Source: Vanilla planifolia
Taxonomy: Eukaryota; Streptophyta; Magnoliopsida; Asparagales; Orchidaceae
Reading direction: 5' to 3'
Length of the DNA: 64,000 bases
NCBI GenBank assembly: GCA_023846275.1
Contig: JAIUJO010000141.1
Coordinates: forward strand, 206,001-270,000
Below are positions 40,810 to 53,820 of the stretch, piece by piece. Positions within the stretch are counted from its first letter, which is position 1; the number at the start of each line of letters is the position of its first letter. The notes under the pieces were generated by a model, which was given only the letters and a program-made list of their open reading frames with translations, was not told where the DNA came from and made no database searches. A program made the translations under genes and the position numbers.

Positions 40810-40840
40810 TTTGTCCTTTATTTCCAAATATATAAAATGA
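40810..40840. other. Orientation switch, + to - (copy A)
   Basis: Forward text (TTGCTAAGAAACCTTATTTG) gives way near 40,824 to reverse-complement A/T tract text (AAATATATAAAATGAATTTA). From there the minus-strand order of boxes holds. The same junction with flanking sequence recurs at about 45,676, so it predates the 3.8-kb duplication. Confidence 0.75.
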
Positions 40841-43526
40841 ATTTAATTTTTTCAATCTTGTGAGGATTTGTCTACCAAAATTTTTTTTCTCGAGCATAGT
40901 ATAACGATGTTTCTTTAATCTTAACTAGATATCAATTAGAATTAATTTAAATTACCAAGCTAAATAAACTTTCATAACAAAAATACATTATTTTAATAGT
41001 AGATAAATATACATTAAATCTGAAATAAGATAAATAATAGCACTATAGTATAACTTAGGAACAGCTAAAACTTTAAAGAACTTTGAAGGAACTACACAAG
41101 GAAGCTACATTCCAAGATGCTAATGAGAATAAGTGTTGCATCCTCCATCATTAGATTAGGTGCAAATCAAAAAGCTTAAAAAATTGTGCATAAATCTTTG
41201 AAAATAATATATTTAAAAAGTACATGTTTGAATATTTAATTACATAGAGCTCATTAAGATAAGCCCAACATTATTTGTGACATCTCAATCAAACTTCATT
41301 TGGAATTAATCAAAATTACAAAAATAAATGATAATAAGATTTAACATTTTTTTTAACACTAAGTAAATACATATTAGAGCTTAATTAAGATATTTCAAGC
41401 TATATAAAATAACTAAATCAAGGACATGTAAATTCTACATGAGATGAGATTTATGATCACAAAACAATAAGGTCAAATGAAAAACAACTCAAGAAATAAG
41501 ATAAATTCCAATTGAAAGTTGTTTTCTAAGATAAAAACATGTCAAGTGTAACATCCTTGGTCATCAAATGAAATATCAATAAACTTCCCTCACAAAGTGT
41601 GCAAAATCATTAAAAAATAAATACATAAATAATAAAAAAATGAATAATTAATTAAATGAAATTAATAAACATAAGTTCATCATTTGAAAATACTATTAAT
41701 TATGATGATAAATAAGCATAAATTATAATAATTTTCTAAATATTAATTAAATATATATATTAAACTTTAAATTTGATAAATGTAACAAATATAATATAAC
41801 TTAATAAAAACAATATAAAAGTGAAATGTGAAATTTGATAAATGAGATAAACTTTATTGTGAACTACATTCCAAGACACTAACAAGATTGACAACAACAT
41901 CCTAGATCATTAAATCTCGTATGAATCAAAATATGTGATAAACCATCAAAATGGTTTAGAATATAAAATATTCAAAATTATTAAAATAAGACTTTAATTC
42001 CATAGAGCATATCTAGATAAGTCCAACAAGTTTTTGTTGATCTTAATTAGATATCATTTCAAATTACAATGAATTACAAGAATAACAAAGAATAAAAAAC
42101 AACAAATTTTTGTTTTAGTATTTAGTAAATTTATATTATAATAAAATTGAGATAAATTGAAGTAATTCAATGTTACAAAATCAAATACATGTAAAGGTCA
42201 TATGAGATGAGATTTATTGTTTGATACTAATACAATCAAAGCAAATAAAAATCTTTCAAGAAATTTGATAAACTGTAAGATAAAATTGCAACCCAAACTA
42301 CTGAGGAGTTTGATTATATCATCCTTAATAATAAAATTATATTTGAATTGAAATATCTCATAAAAATGTCAAAAAATATTATAATAAATATTTAATTTAA
42401 CAAGCCTCATCGATATGAGTTCAATGACATTCTTTCAACATAATCGAACCCCATTTCTAATTACAAGAAATTATTAAAGAAACTAAGAAAAAGCAGTAAT
42501 AAAGTATTACTTTAATTTTTAATTAAATATGTAAAAATTTTGAAATTACGGAAATCAAAACTACATGCTATTACTAAATTATGTAAAATATTTAAAGAAA
42601 TTCGTTAAGTTGTACCAAAAAGCCACATCACATGATACTAAGGAGATTTCATACAAAATTTAGAATGACACAAAAAACCTACCAAAACCATTGAAAACAA
42701 TATTTAAAATTATAAAAATTAGTACTAAATTAGTTAGAGACATATGTATTTGAAGACGTGTAATATATATAGAGGTTAAAAGATGATACATTGAAGCAAT
42801 GTATTATAACAAAATATAAAACGTATAATGCTCACATTAGATTAGATTTAAAATTATTTGGGAATATATTCAAATATAAGGAAAAATTGAGGAAATAAGA
42901 TAAATTATGTTAGAAAGTTCTATTCAAAGATACTAAGGAGTTCAATTACAACATATGTAATATTAAATAAAGTAAAATTCAAAATTTTATCCAAATTTAA
43001 AAAATCTTCAAAAACATATTTAAAAAATAAAAATAATTATTTAATTAGTAAGTGGTTGTATGGTCTATTCCAAGGAGATTCGTTTAATCTAGTTTAGATA
43101 TGATTTGAAATTATTACAAATTATCAAATTAGATAAGTAGAATTAATAATATTTTTAAATATTAATTAAATAAATAGGAATGTTTAAATAACACAAGTTA
43201 AAGAAATATAATGTAACCAAATAAAGGTATTGTAATTGTCACATAAGAGGAGATTGAGAGTTATATAAGAATATAACTACATCATAGCACAACTTTTAAG
43301 TGAGATAAATTTTATGGGATAGCTTCTTTTTATGGTATTAAAAAGATCATGTATAACAACATCAATTCTCGAATCATATTTGATAAAAAATGTTTCATAA
43401 AACATACCGAAAACATTGAAAATAATTGCTTAAAAAATAGAAAGAATAAATTTTTAATTGGATAAAGCTCATTAAGATAAGACCAAGGATGATTCTTTCA
43501 TCTTGATCCAATCCCAATTGTAGTTA
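40825..43526 (-). repeat. Reverse satellite block 4
   Basis: This is 2.7 kb of satellite on the minus strand. An exact GAGCTC lies at 41,247, and decayed versions lie near 42,005 (AGAGCATATC) and 43,467 (AAAGCTCATTAAGATAAG). It forms the right arm of duplication copy A. No gene is seen. Confidence 0.9.
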
Positions 43527-43540
43527 TTTATTTTCTTCAC
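43515..43540. other. Orientation switch, - to +, made by tandem duplication
   Basis: Reverse satellite (GATCCAATCCCAATTGTAG) is joined to forward satellite (TTATTTATTTTCTTCACA). The left side matches the sequence ending near 46,735, and the right side matches the start of copy A near 39,729. The switch is therefore the join between copies A and B rather than an independent inversion. The word TTATTTTCTT is shared at both left ends. Confidence 0.75.
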
Positions 43541-45676
43541 ATTTGCCATGCTTTACAACATATTTAAATTCATACCTTACTTGATGGTCATGAATGTTTC
43601 TCTCATCTTCTAAGTATCATGGAATACCACTTTCTAATACAATTTATTTCATTTCCTAAATTTTTTAACTTTAATTTAGTTATATTACTATTTAGTTCTA
43701 AACATGTTATTATGTGACCTTTGGACCTCTTTGATTTTATAATAATATATTGCTTAAATTTATTTTACTTTAGATTAAATATATATTCAAACAATATAGA
43801 AAATAATAATTTATTATCTTTTACATTTATTTACCTTTGTAATTCATAATAATTCAAAATAAAGTCCAATGGAGATCAAATATCTTATATTTTATAATTT
43901 TGGCATGCATTAATAGATAATTTCATTTGTACTTGCTTTGAAGATCAAGGATCTTACACTTGATCTCCTCAGTATCGTGCAAAGTAAGATTCTCATAGAA
44001 TTTCACATATTTTAAATTTTTCTTAGTTTGGTTATATTATTAATTACTATAGATCTCATTCAATGTGACCTTTATATCACATAGATTTGAATAGATTATA
44101 CTACTTCAATATATCTCATTAAAAATTCTTATATATTTAATTAATTAAAAAATTATAATTTATTGTTACTTAGCCTTATGAAATATTGTAATTCATAGTA
44201 ATCCTGAACATGGTTTGATCTAGACAAAAAATGTGATTGAATTGGTCTTGATGTGCTCCAACTTATTAAATATTGATTATTCCTTTTCAAAATATTTTAT
44301 TTTATAGGGCTTGAAATGCTTAAAAATATGTTTATTTCATTATTGATTTGATGATCATGGTTGTTACAATTTGTTTCCGTTACATCTTAAAATGCAACAT
44401 TTTCTATAATTTATCGTTTTTCTGAATGGTCTAGCTTTATTTTGTTATAAGATTAACAATAAATCTTTTATCATGTGATCATTACATCACTTTTATTTTC
44501 ATATGTTATATTTTGTTAGCTTATCTAACTATAATAATAATATATATATATTAACTTTATTTTTAAAATAATAATTTATTATGAATTATTCTTATTAAAT
44601 TTTGTGAGTCATAGAAATTGCAAACAAAGTTTGATAAAGATAGAAAATAATCTCATTGGAATCGTATCATAGAGGTCAACTTAATAAACTATATTTTATT
44701 ATGTTTTTAGATATTTTTTAGGGTTTTAGTATATTTGAATAGAAATTTTTATCAATATTAGATATGGTGATAAAGGATCTTATTCTCATTCTCGATACTA
44801 TCTAAAATACAACTTTCCTATGCAATGTACAACATTTCCTCAAATTTTTGGTAGTGATTTTGTTTTATTGCATTATATCTATCGGTCCGATTTAAATTTT
44901 ATATTTATTTACATAATAATAAAATAATAATTCATTGTTATTTTTGCTTATTTATTTTATAAAATTATAGTCATTTTGAAAGAGGATTAATGCAAATTAA
45001 AAAAATTATTTGACACTTTTTGAAAAATTTTATCAATTTAGATTTGTCTTTTTTTAAAAAAAAATTTTTGAAGGTTTTTTCATGCTTTACGAGAAACTTT
45101 AAATCATATCTAATTTGACAATTGAGAATATTACACTGAAACTCCTTAGTGACACGGTATGCAATGTTCCAATACAATTTATCTAGTTTCTTATATTTTA
45201 TACTGTTATTTTCTTAAATTACTATATAACTCTATGTCTCTTCTTTAGAGACCTTTAGGTTTTTTATGATATTGTTATATGCAATGTTGCATGAATTTAT
45301 TTAATTTTAATATTCATATATATTTATTTAATTTGAAAATAGCGATTTAACATTACTTATGTTTGTTTAGTAATCTAATTCATAGTAATTCCAAATGTGT
45401 TTTCATTAAGATGAAATGAAACAAAAATCATTGGACTAGACTCTATGAGCTCTATCTACTTAAATATTTACTTTTACAATTTTAAATTTTTTATTTTCTA
45501 TGTTTTTAGAATGTTTTATAAGATATATTCACCTAAAATTTTTTTGATAATCAAATATATTACACTCACTGTTCTTAATATTTTGGAATGTAATTTTACA
45601 AAAAAATTTATCTCTTCATTTCAATGTTATCTTTATTTTGTTTCGTTACAAAGAAACTCCATTTCTTCTATATTTC
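43527..45676 (+). repeat. Forward satellite block 5
   Basis: This 2.15-kb forward block is the left arm of duplication copy B. It includes TTACACTTGATCTCC (43,952 region) and an exact GAGCTC at 45,447. Relative to copy A it holds an additional stretch of about 1.0 kb (about 44,015-45,030), which is ordinary satellite and so most simply was deleted from A. No gene is seen. Confidence 0.9.
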
Positions 45677-45692
45677 AAAATATAAAAATAAA
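45662..45692. other. Orientation switch, + to - (copy B)
   Basis: This is the duplicate of the switch at about 40,824. Forward text (GTTACAAAGAAACTCCATTT) changes to reverse text (CAAAATATAAAAATAAATTA). Flanking sequence on both sides matches copy A, including the ATCTCGAGC segment roughly 80 bp to the right. Confidence 0.75.
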
Positions 45693-48600
45693 TTAAATTT
45701 TTAAATTCTAATCGAGATTAGTTTAGCAAAATCTTTTTTATCTCGAGCTAAGTATTATGACATTTCCTTAATCATAATTAGATCTCATTTAAAAATAATT
45801 GAAATTACAAAAATCTATAAGGTTCAATATTAAAAAATATATTATTTTAATAACAAGTAAATATATATTAAATTTGAAATACAATAAATAGTAGTATTGT
45901 AGTATAACTTATGAATAGTTAAAACTTTAAGGAACATAAGACAAAGTATACAAGAAAGCTACATTGTAAGAAGGTAATGAGAACAAGTGTGACATCCTCC
46001 ATGATTAAATTACATGCAAATCAAAATATCTAAAAAATTGTACATAAATCTTGCAAAATAAAATATTTAAAGGTATTCAGTTGAATATTTAATCAGATAG
46101 AGCTTGTTAAGATAAGCCTTACATTATTTATGTCATCTTAATCAAACTTAAATTTGAATTAAGAAAAATTAGAAAATAAATAACAATAATATTTAAAAAA
46201 TTTATTATTTTAACCATAAGTAAATATATATGAAATATATGAAAAATATTATTTAATTCATATGTGTTTATCAAGTTTAGTTAAAAAAAATTTGTTTCTT
46301 CTAGATTAGAGCTCATTTGAAATTACTATAGATTACCAATTTAAATAAATAGAAATAAGAATACGTTTTTTAATATTATGTAAATAAATGGTAAAGTTTC
46401 GATTAGATAAATTAAAGGAATAAAATATATCCAAACAAATATGATGTAGATATCACATGAGAGAAGATTAAGAGTTATACAATAATATAACTAAATCATA
46501 GTACATTTGAAGAAGTTTGATAAATTTTGTATGTATGCTTTTTTCTATGGCATTAAAAAGATCAAGTATAACAACAATTCTCAAATTATGTATGATTCAA
46601 AATGTTTCATAAAAAATACCAAAATTTTTGAACAAAACTACTTACAAAAAACAAAAAAAGAAATTTTGAATTAGATAAAGCTCCTTAAGATAGGAACAAG
46701 GACATTTAGTTCATCCTGATCCAATCCTATCTGTAGATACTACAAATTATGATATAATTAGATAAAGTAAAGAAAAGTAATATATCGAAATCAAAATGAT
46801 TCAAAGGCACAATGTGAATAGATTTAGAGTACAAAGTAACACTGCCAAATTAAAGCAAAAACTTCAAAAGTGTAAGCTTTTTCATGAAAGAGCATTTCAA
46901 CTTTCTAAGAAGCCTAAGTGCAACATTTTGAATAATGAAAGTATTTCTTCAAAATAATTCATAAAGTGTGCCTCAACATTAGAAATTAAAAATGTTTAAA
47001 AAGAAAAAAATCAAAATTTTTGAATGGACAGAGTTTGTTCAGATATATCTAATGTTGTTGGGTTTGTCTCTATCAAACCATCTTTTAAATTGCATTTAAT
47101 TACAAAAATAATCATATATTAGAATAAGTTATTTTTGTTATTTTTAATTAACTATTAAGTGATATTGAAACAAGTTAAAATAAATTAACATAATTCAATC
47201 ATCTTAAAGACACATAATAATCCCACAAATGGACCTTTAGGGTTTCATAATAAAATAATTTGATTAAAGTAAAACATTTTAAAAACTAAGATAAATTTTA
47301 TTGAAAGTTTCACTTCAAGATAGTAATGAGTTTGAGTCAAACATCATTAAATGAGAAAAATGACATGAAAGAAGTTCTCATAAAATAGGCAAAAGTCTTA
47401 AGAAAACAATATAAAAAAATTGAAAATGAATATTTTGTTTCATATAGCTAATTGAGACAAGTTGAACAATATTTATTTCATCTCAATCAGATATCATTTG
47501 ATGCTATTACAAATTGTCAAAGTAAATAAACATAAATAATAATAAATTATTATATTAATATTAAGTAAATATATGTTAAAGTTCAAATGACATAAATTAA
47601 TTAGAAAAAGCCCATATAGAAAAGTATAAAAATATTTATTTTATCTTAATTTAATCTCATTTAGACTTACTACAAATGCTTAAAAAATCACAATAAATAA
47701 AAAAAATTGGTTGTTATCTTGAAAAAATAAATATAAATGATGAACTGAGATAAATTAAATTAACATAATATAAATAAATGAAAGACTTGCAAAGAAAACA
47801 TAAGAGGAGATTTAGAGTTACATAATAACATAAGAGATCAAAGCAAAAAAAATTATGAAGTGATATAAATTATATAGGAAAGTTATGTTCAATGTTAAAA
47901 ATAAAATGGGTTTAATATCTTAGATCATGAAATAAGCAACAAAATGAAATTATTCGTAAAGCATGTCAAAACAACAAAAAAATATTTAAAAATAAAAAAA
48001 TGAACTTTGAAAAGGATAGAACTCGTAGAAGCATCCTATGACATTTGTTTCATGTTGATCAAACATCATTTTGAAATACTATGAATTACCAAATCAATTT
48101 AGCATAACTAACAAAAAAATACTATTTGGATGTTAAGTAAATATATAGAAAAACTTAAATGAGACAAATAGAGGAAATTTTGTATAACAAAATAAAAGTG
48201 ATGGAATTGTCACAGGAGAGGAGATTTAGATTATCAGAATAATATAACCAAATGAAAGAAAAAAATATGAATCACACGACAGGGGATTTTGACTATAATA
48301 GTAATATGAAAAATCAAATATTTAACTCTACAAACCACGTCCTAATAAGTTAAACAACATTTGTTTCTTCATGATCAAATAAAGCCTTTCTTTGAATTAC
48401 AATGAAAGACTAATCAAATAACCATTAACAAAAAAATTTGTGCTTTAATATTAAGTAAATATATATTAAAATTAAAATGAAATAATAGGAAGATATGCAA
48501 TATAACAAAATAAAAGGAATGCAAAAGCAACCCAAAAGGAGATTAAGAGTTACATAGTAAAGTAATCTAATCTAAGAGAGGCATTTTAAAAAGAGAAATA

Positions 48601-51600
48601 AATTGCATAAGAAGATTGCATGAGAAAGTTATATTTCAAGATAACAACTAGATCAAGTATAATATCCTATATCATCATATTAGGTATGAAATAAATGCCT
48701 TACATGGCATGTATAAAATTCAAAAAATAAAATTTTAAAAATATTAAAAAACATTTAATTAGATTGAGCTCATCTAGACTATTACAATGGCATTTGTTTC
48801 ATCTCCACAACAACATGCTCAGAATATATGTCAAATGCAAAAATAATTAATCATAAATAATTTGCAAATTATTTTATCATTATCTAAAAATTAATTAAAT
48901 CAAAATTTACATAAATTGATGCAAAGTAATATTAAAAATTTAAAAATATGGTAGTAAAGTCATTCTATAGTAGAATAAAGATTACATATAAGCAAAACCA
49001 AATAAAAGTAAAAAGGTTGAAGAAATCAAATGAACGTTATAACCAAATCGATTATAACATTGACAATCACATAATAAAGTACATATAAAAAACTTGTAAA
49101 GCATACCAAAATACTAGAATTGAAATCATTTAAAAGCATAGAAATGAATATTTTTTTTTATAAGCTTATTCAAAAGACAAATAATGTTTGTTTAATCTTG
49201 ATTACCAAACTAATCAATAAAATAATAATGAATTATTATTTTAATGTTGAGTATATTTATACCAAACCTAAAACTAAATAAATTCAAGCAATTTAGATGT
49301 AACAAGGTAAAGCAATGTAAAGATTACATGAGAAGAGATTTAAAATTACATAAACAAAATCAAAACAAAAAGTTTGATGAAATAAGATAATTAGTGTGAG
49401 AAAGTTGCCATGGTTCTAAGAGGGTTGAGAGCAACATCCATGATCATAAAGCTTTGTAAGAATTAAAATTCCACAAAATTGAATATTAAAAATTATAAAA
49501 ATCAATACTTAATATAGAGTTCATCAAGTTTAGTTGAGTAACTTTGATTTGATTTTAATTGAACCTTTTTTAAAATTAACATGAAATTTTGAAATAGATA
49601 TACATAAATAATAAAATAAATATAATTTAACATTATGTGAATGTACAAAAAGGCTAGAATAAGAAAATAAAAAGAAAAACTATAGCCTAATCAATGTAGT
49701 AGAAGGTCATATGTGAGGAGAATTAAAGCATCAATCTGATATATGCAAATCATTGGGAAAACCATGAAGAAATGTACTAAATTTTATAGTAAAGTTGCAT
49801 TGCAAAACGTTAAGTGGATGAAGTGTAATAACCTTGATCATCAAATCTAGTGTGAATTAGAATGCTTTTGAAGGCACCTAAAAAAATAAAAAAGTTTTTT
49901 CTTTCAAAATATGAAAATAAATATCTAATAAGATTAAGCTTGTTGAGGGGAGGCAAATGTCATTTTTTCATACCAATTGTGCCTTGTTAAAAATTACTAC
50001 ATTTTACAATATTAAATAAACATAAATTAAAATATAACATTATTCTAATATTAAGAAGAAATATATTAAATCTAACTTGTGATAAATTTAAAAATACAAA
50101 AAGATAACAGTATCAAAGCAATGTAAAGGTCATGTAAAAATTCATCTAGAGTTACATAATAATAAAAACAAATTAAAGCCAATTAATTTTAAAAAAGAGA
50201 TAAAGTGTGTAAAAACGTTCCTTTCCAACAAACTAATGAAGTTCAATTGCCACATTCTAGATTATGAAATAACGAAAAAATAAAAAAGTTTGCTCCAAAA
50301 CAATAAAAATAAAGATATTTAAAAATATGAAAAAGAATTTAGAACATGATATTACTCATTGCATCGAGAGCAAAGAAATATAGTTTGTCTTGCATGGACC
50401 TCGATTTTGTACTATAAATTACAAAAGTAAATAAGTATAAAAAATAAAAACTATTATTGTTATATTAAGAAAATATATTTGAAAGATAAAACAAGACGAA
50501 TTAAAAAATGAATAAAACTAAGTCATTGGGTTTTGAAGGTTAAATAATAATAGATTTGGAGCCACATTGTAATATGACCGAATGAAAGAAAAAAATTTAA
50601 AAATGACCTAAATTAAAAGGGAACGATGTATTATGAGATTATAAAGATGTCTAGTGCAATTTCCTTTATCATCAAACCAAGTAAAAGTAAAAATGTCTGG
50701 TAAGAAGATTGAATCTAGCTACATAACGAATTGTCTCATAAAACATGTAAAATAAATAGAAAATAAAATACATAAAAGTTTATAATTTAACTTTTAATTA
50801 GATAAAGCTTTTTAAAACAAGAACTATAACATTTTTTTATCTGTGTTGAACCTTCGGGAACTATTGGAATTACCAAAATAATTAGATGTAAAAAATACAT
50901 TATATCTACAACAAGAAAATATATATTTTAGGAAAATTAAGACAAATTAGAACCATAAAATATAACAAAATTAAAGATATATAGGTCACAAGAAAATAGA
51001 TTTTTTTCATAAAAATATAACCAAATCAAAACATAATGTACAAACCAAAATAACTTGTAAAACAAGAAAAACTCCATAGAAGAATAGTTAAAATTTGAAA
51101 ATAGCTATAGTTTTGATATAACTTATCAAGATGAATCCAATGATTTTGCTTAGTCTTCAATAAAAAATACTTAGAAATGCTAGAAATTGCATAATTAATT
51201 GAACTTAAATAATAAAAAAATATTATTTTACTTTTAAATAGGTACATGAATTATTAAAATGACATAAAATTAAAGCAATAAAAAATAATTAAATAAAAAT
51301 GATATAAAGGACACACTAGAAGAGATCTATGGTTCTATACAACAAATTAAAGTGTAAATTTTGAACAAATAATAAAATAGTATTCCTTGATTTCAAGATG
51401 ATCAAGAATAACATCTTCAATCACATAATTAGGTATAAATCTAAATATTTCCTAAAGCATTAATAAACAAAAAAAAGTATTTAAAAATATAAAAATAAAT
51501 ATTTAATTTCATATATTAGTCCAGATGAGTCAAACAACTTTCATTTGTTTCATATCAAATTGCATTTTGAATTTCAACAAATTTAACAAAGTAAAGAAGC

Positions 51601-53805
51601 ATGAATATGAGGAATTATATTGCAATACTAAATATTTAATATTGAATTTATTAGATAATTTGATGTAATGTAATATAAACAAATCGGAGCAATGAAAAGG
51701 TAGATGTGAGATGATTAAGAGTTACATAGAAATATAATCAAATCAAAGAAAAAAATTTAAGAAATATGATAAATTATAAGAGAAAGTTAACTTCCAAGAG
51801 ATTAAGGAGATTGACTGCAACAATCTAGATCATCATTTTAGGTATGAAAAAAAATTTCTCATAAAAGACTCAATAAACAAAGAAAATAAAACATGAAAAT
51901 TGTTAAAAAGGATTGTCTAATATGATGGAGCTCTTTGAGATGAGTACAATCATGTATGTCTCCACTTAACTTTACTTAGCTTGGAATTTTTTTAAATTAT
52001 AAAATTAAAAAAGAAAACAATAAGAATAATTTTCACTTTTATATTAAGCAAATATATATTAGTATTGAAATGATATCAATTGAAACAAAGTAATAAAATC
52101 TAATTAGTACAATATAAAGGTCACATTATAATATATTAATAGTTATATTTTTAAATAAAGAAATCAAAGATAAAAACTATATGAAATAAGATAAACTTTA
52201 AGGGAAAGTAGTATCCAAAACTATTAAGGAGATCAAGCACAATATCATATATATATATATATCAAAAACAAATAAAAAATACCATATAAATCATGCCGAA
52301 GCCATAGATAATGCAATATTTGAAAAATAGTAAAATTTTTAGTTAATTGATTATAGCTTATTGATATTAGCCAAACGACATTTCTTTTATCTCCATCCAA
52401 CCTCATTTCAAAATTCCATATATTACGTAATATATAAAAAAGAAAATATTAATACTTTAATATTAAGAATACTTTAATAAAATTTAATTAAGATCAATTG
52501 GAGTAATATATTATAGCCAAACCAATGCATTATAAATGTCACATAAGAAAAGACAAATCAAAAAAAAAACTCTTCTGAAATGAGATAAATTATGTTGAAA
52601 TGTTGCCTTCAAAGATACTAAAAAATTGAGAGTAACATCCCAAATCAACAAATTAGTGACAAATGAAAATGTTTCATAAAACATGAGCAAACCTAAAGAA
52701 AAAATAATTGAAAAAAATATAAACTTATTTTTAATTAGATATAGCTCACTAAAATAAGTAAAAACCTCTTTGTTTTCATTTTGATTAGCCATCATTTGAA
52801 ATTACCAAAAAATATTAAATTAAGCACAAACAAGTAAGAAATATTAAATTATGCTTAAGTAAATATAAAAAAATGTAACACATATAAATTTATGGAATAT
52901 TATAGAATGAGATCCAAGCAATGTGAATGTTAGATGATGAGAGAGTTAAAGTAGAATAATCTAATCAATGAATTTGAAGAAATGAGATAACATGTATGTG
53001 TTTGTTGCATTCTATGTACTAAAAAGATCAAGTTTAACATCCCTGATCATCAAATAAAATTTAAAGTAAAGTACCTCATAAAAGATATAAAAGCAAGCAA
53101 AATAAAAAAATTTCAAAATATAAATTAAATTTTTTAATTTGATAGAGCTAGTCCACACGAGCCTTATGGCATTTGTTTCAACCACATCAAACCTCTTTTT
53201 TAGTTAATATGAATTACAATAGTAATTGAAGATAAATTAGAATAAATTTTTTTTAAAATATTAAGCAAAAATATAAAAAATTGAAATGACATAACTTAAA
53301 CAAATATAATATAACAAAATTAGCATATCTTGAACACACATAATAGTAGAATTGGAGTATGATAGAAATATAACAAAATAATAGTGGACAATTTGAAGAA
53401 ATAAGATAAATTGTTTAGAAGAGATACAATCCAACATATGAAAGAGATTGAGTGTAACAACCTTATCACATTTGAAAATAAAATACTAAGAAAAATATAA
53501 AAATTCGTGTTTAATAAGATATGGGTCATGAAGTCGAGTTAAATGATATTTGTTTTTTCTATAATTTTTCTGAATACTTACCAATGTTAATAAAAATTAA
53601 TAATACCAAATTGATATTTAAATTAAAAGTAGAGATATATTAAAGTTGAAATGACATAAATTGAATCAATGTAATATATCCAAAGAAAAATGATGGAAAG
53701 GTCTCATAAGAGGATATTAGGATTTACATTAACCAAATGAAATAGAAAAATTTGATAAAATAGGAAACGTTTTATGGGAAAGATGCAATCTAAGATATAA
53801 TAAAG
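45677..53805 (-). repeat. Reverse satellite block 6
   Basis: This is about 8.1 kb of minus-strand satellite, about 20 monomers. Exact GAGCTC boxes lie at 46,309, 48,766 and 51,928, and the 3,162 bp between the last two is close to eight 395-bp units. The reverse form of the TTACACTCGATC box appears as GAGATTGAGTGTAAC near 53,446. The A-rich + strand is as in the other reverse blocks. The 94-codon frame on the minus strand at 52,511-52,795 is repeat sequence, rich in F, L and I, and I do not call it a gene. Confidence 0.9.
52247..52262. repeat. (AT)8 microsatellite
   Basis: There are eight uninterrupted AT units at the position of the TTACACTCGATC box of a reverse monomer, where that box has been lost. 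Confidence 0.9.
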
Positions 53806-53820
53806 CTCATTTCAACTTTG
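53790..53820. other. Orientation switch, - to +
   Basis: Reverse text (AGATGCAATCTAAGATATAA, the reverse of the GGAATGCAA region) is joined through AAAGCTCATTTCAACTTTG to forward text (CTACTTAATATTAAAATAAT). The break falls in different parts of the monomer on each side, so it is not a simple palindrome. Its position is accurate to about 15 bp. Confidence 0.7.

Larger units (their letters stand above)
26148..40824 (+). repeat. Forward satellite block 3, right part
   Basis: This is about 14.7 kb of forward satellite. The GGAATGCAA or CAATTTATCTCATTTC landmark recurs near 26,655, 27,415, 27,820, 28,030, 28,400, 29,060, 29,480 and 29,960. Steps are about 375-480 bp where copies are whole and near 210 bp where one is deleted. 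Exact GAGCTC remains at 33,529 and 36,881. The decayed TTACACTCGATC box appears, for example, as TTACACTTGATC (28,370 region), TTACACTAGATC (29,034 region) and TTACACTCGATC (31,360 region). No gene is seen, and short frames are repeat-derived. The last 1.1 kb (from 39,729) also belongs to the 3.8-kb duplication. Confidence 0.9.
39729..43526. repeat. 3.8-kb segmental tandem duplication, copy A
   Basis: Copy A begins at TTATTTTCTT (39,729) and ends where copy B begins with the same word (43,527), an offset of 3,798 bp. It contains about 1.1 kb of forward satellite, the orientation switch at about 40,824, and about 2.7 kb of reverse satellite. Shared unusual text with copy B includes GGAGATCAAATATCTTAT followed by a GACATGCATTAATAGATAAT segment (here near 40,066-40,120), CATTGGACTAGACTCTA, and the CTCGAGC segment beside the switch. 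Copy A lacks about 1.0 kb present in B (break near 40,212). It retains about 1.65 kb (about 41,375-43,020) missing from B. Confidence 0.8.
43527..46735. repeat. 3.8-kb segmental tandem duplication, copy B (3.2 kb)
   Basis: Copy B is the second copy of the segment 39,729-43,526, with similarity across its forward arm, the switch at about 45,676 and its reverse arm. The end is set by the GATCCAATCC...TGTAG text that also ends copy A. Where both copies are present (for example 45,045-45,440 against 40,250-40,590) they look about 80-85% identical by eye, clearly closer than random monomers of the array. B has lost about 1.65 kb at about 46,230 compared with A. Confidence 0.8.

Noticed and set aside
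52511-52795. 94-codon open frame on the minus strand
   Set aside because: It is satellite-derived, with its composition driven by AT-rich sequence and no motif. Its phase crosses monomer boxes that are non-coding elsewhere.
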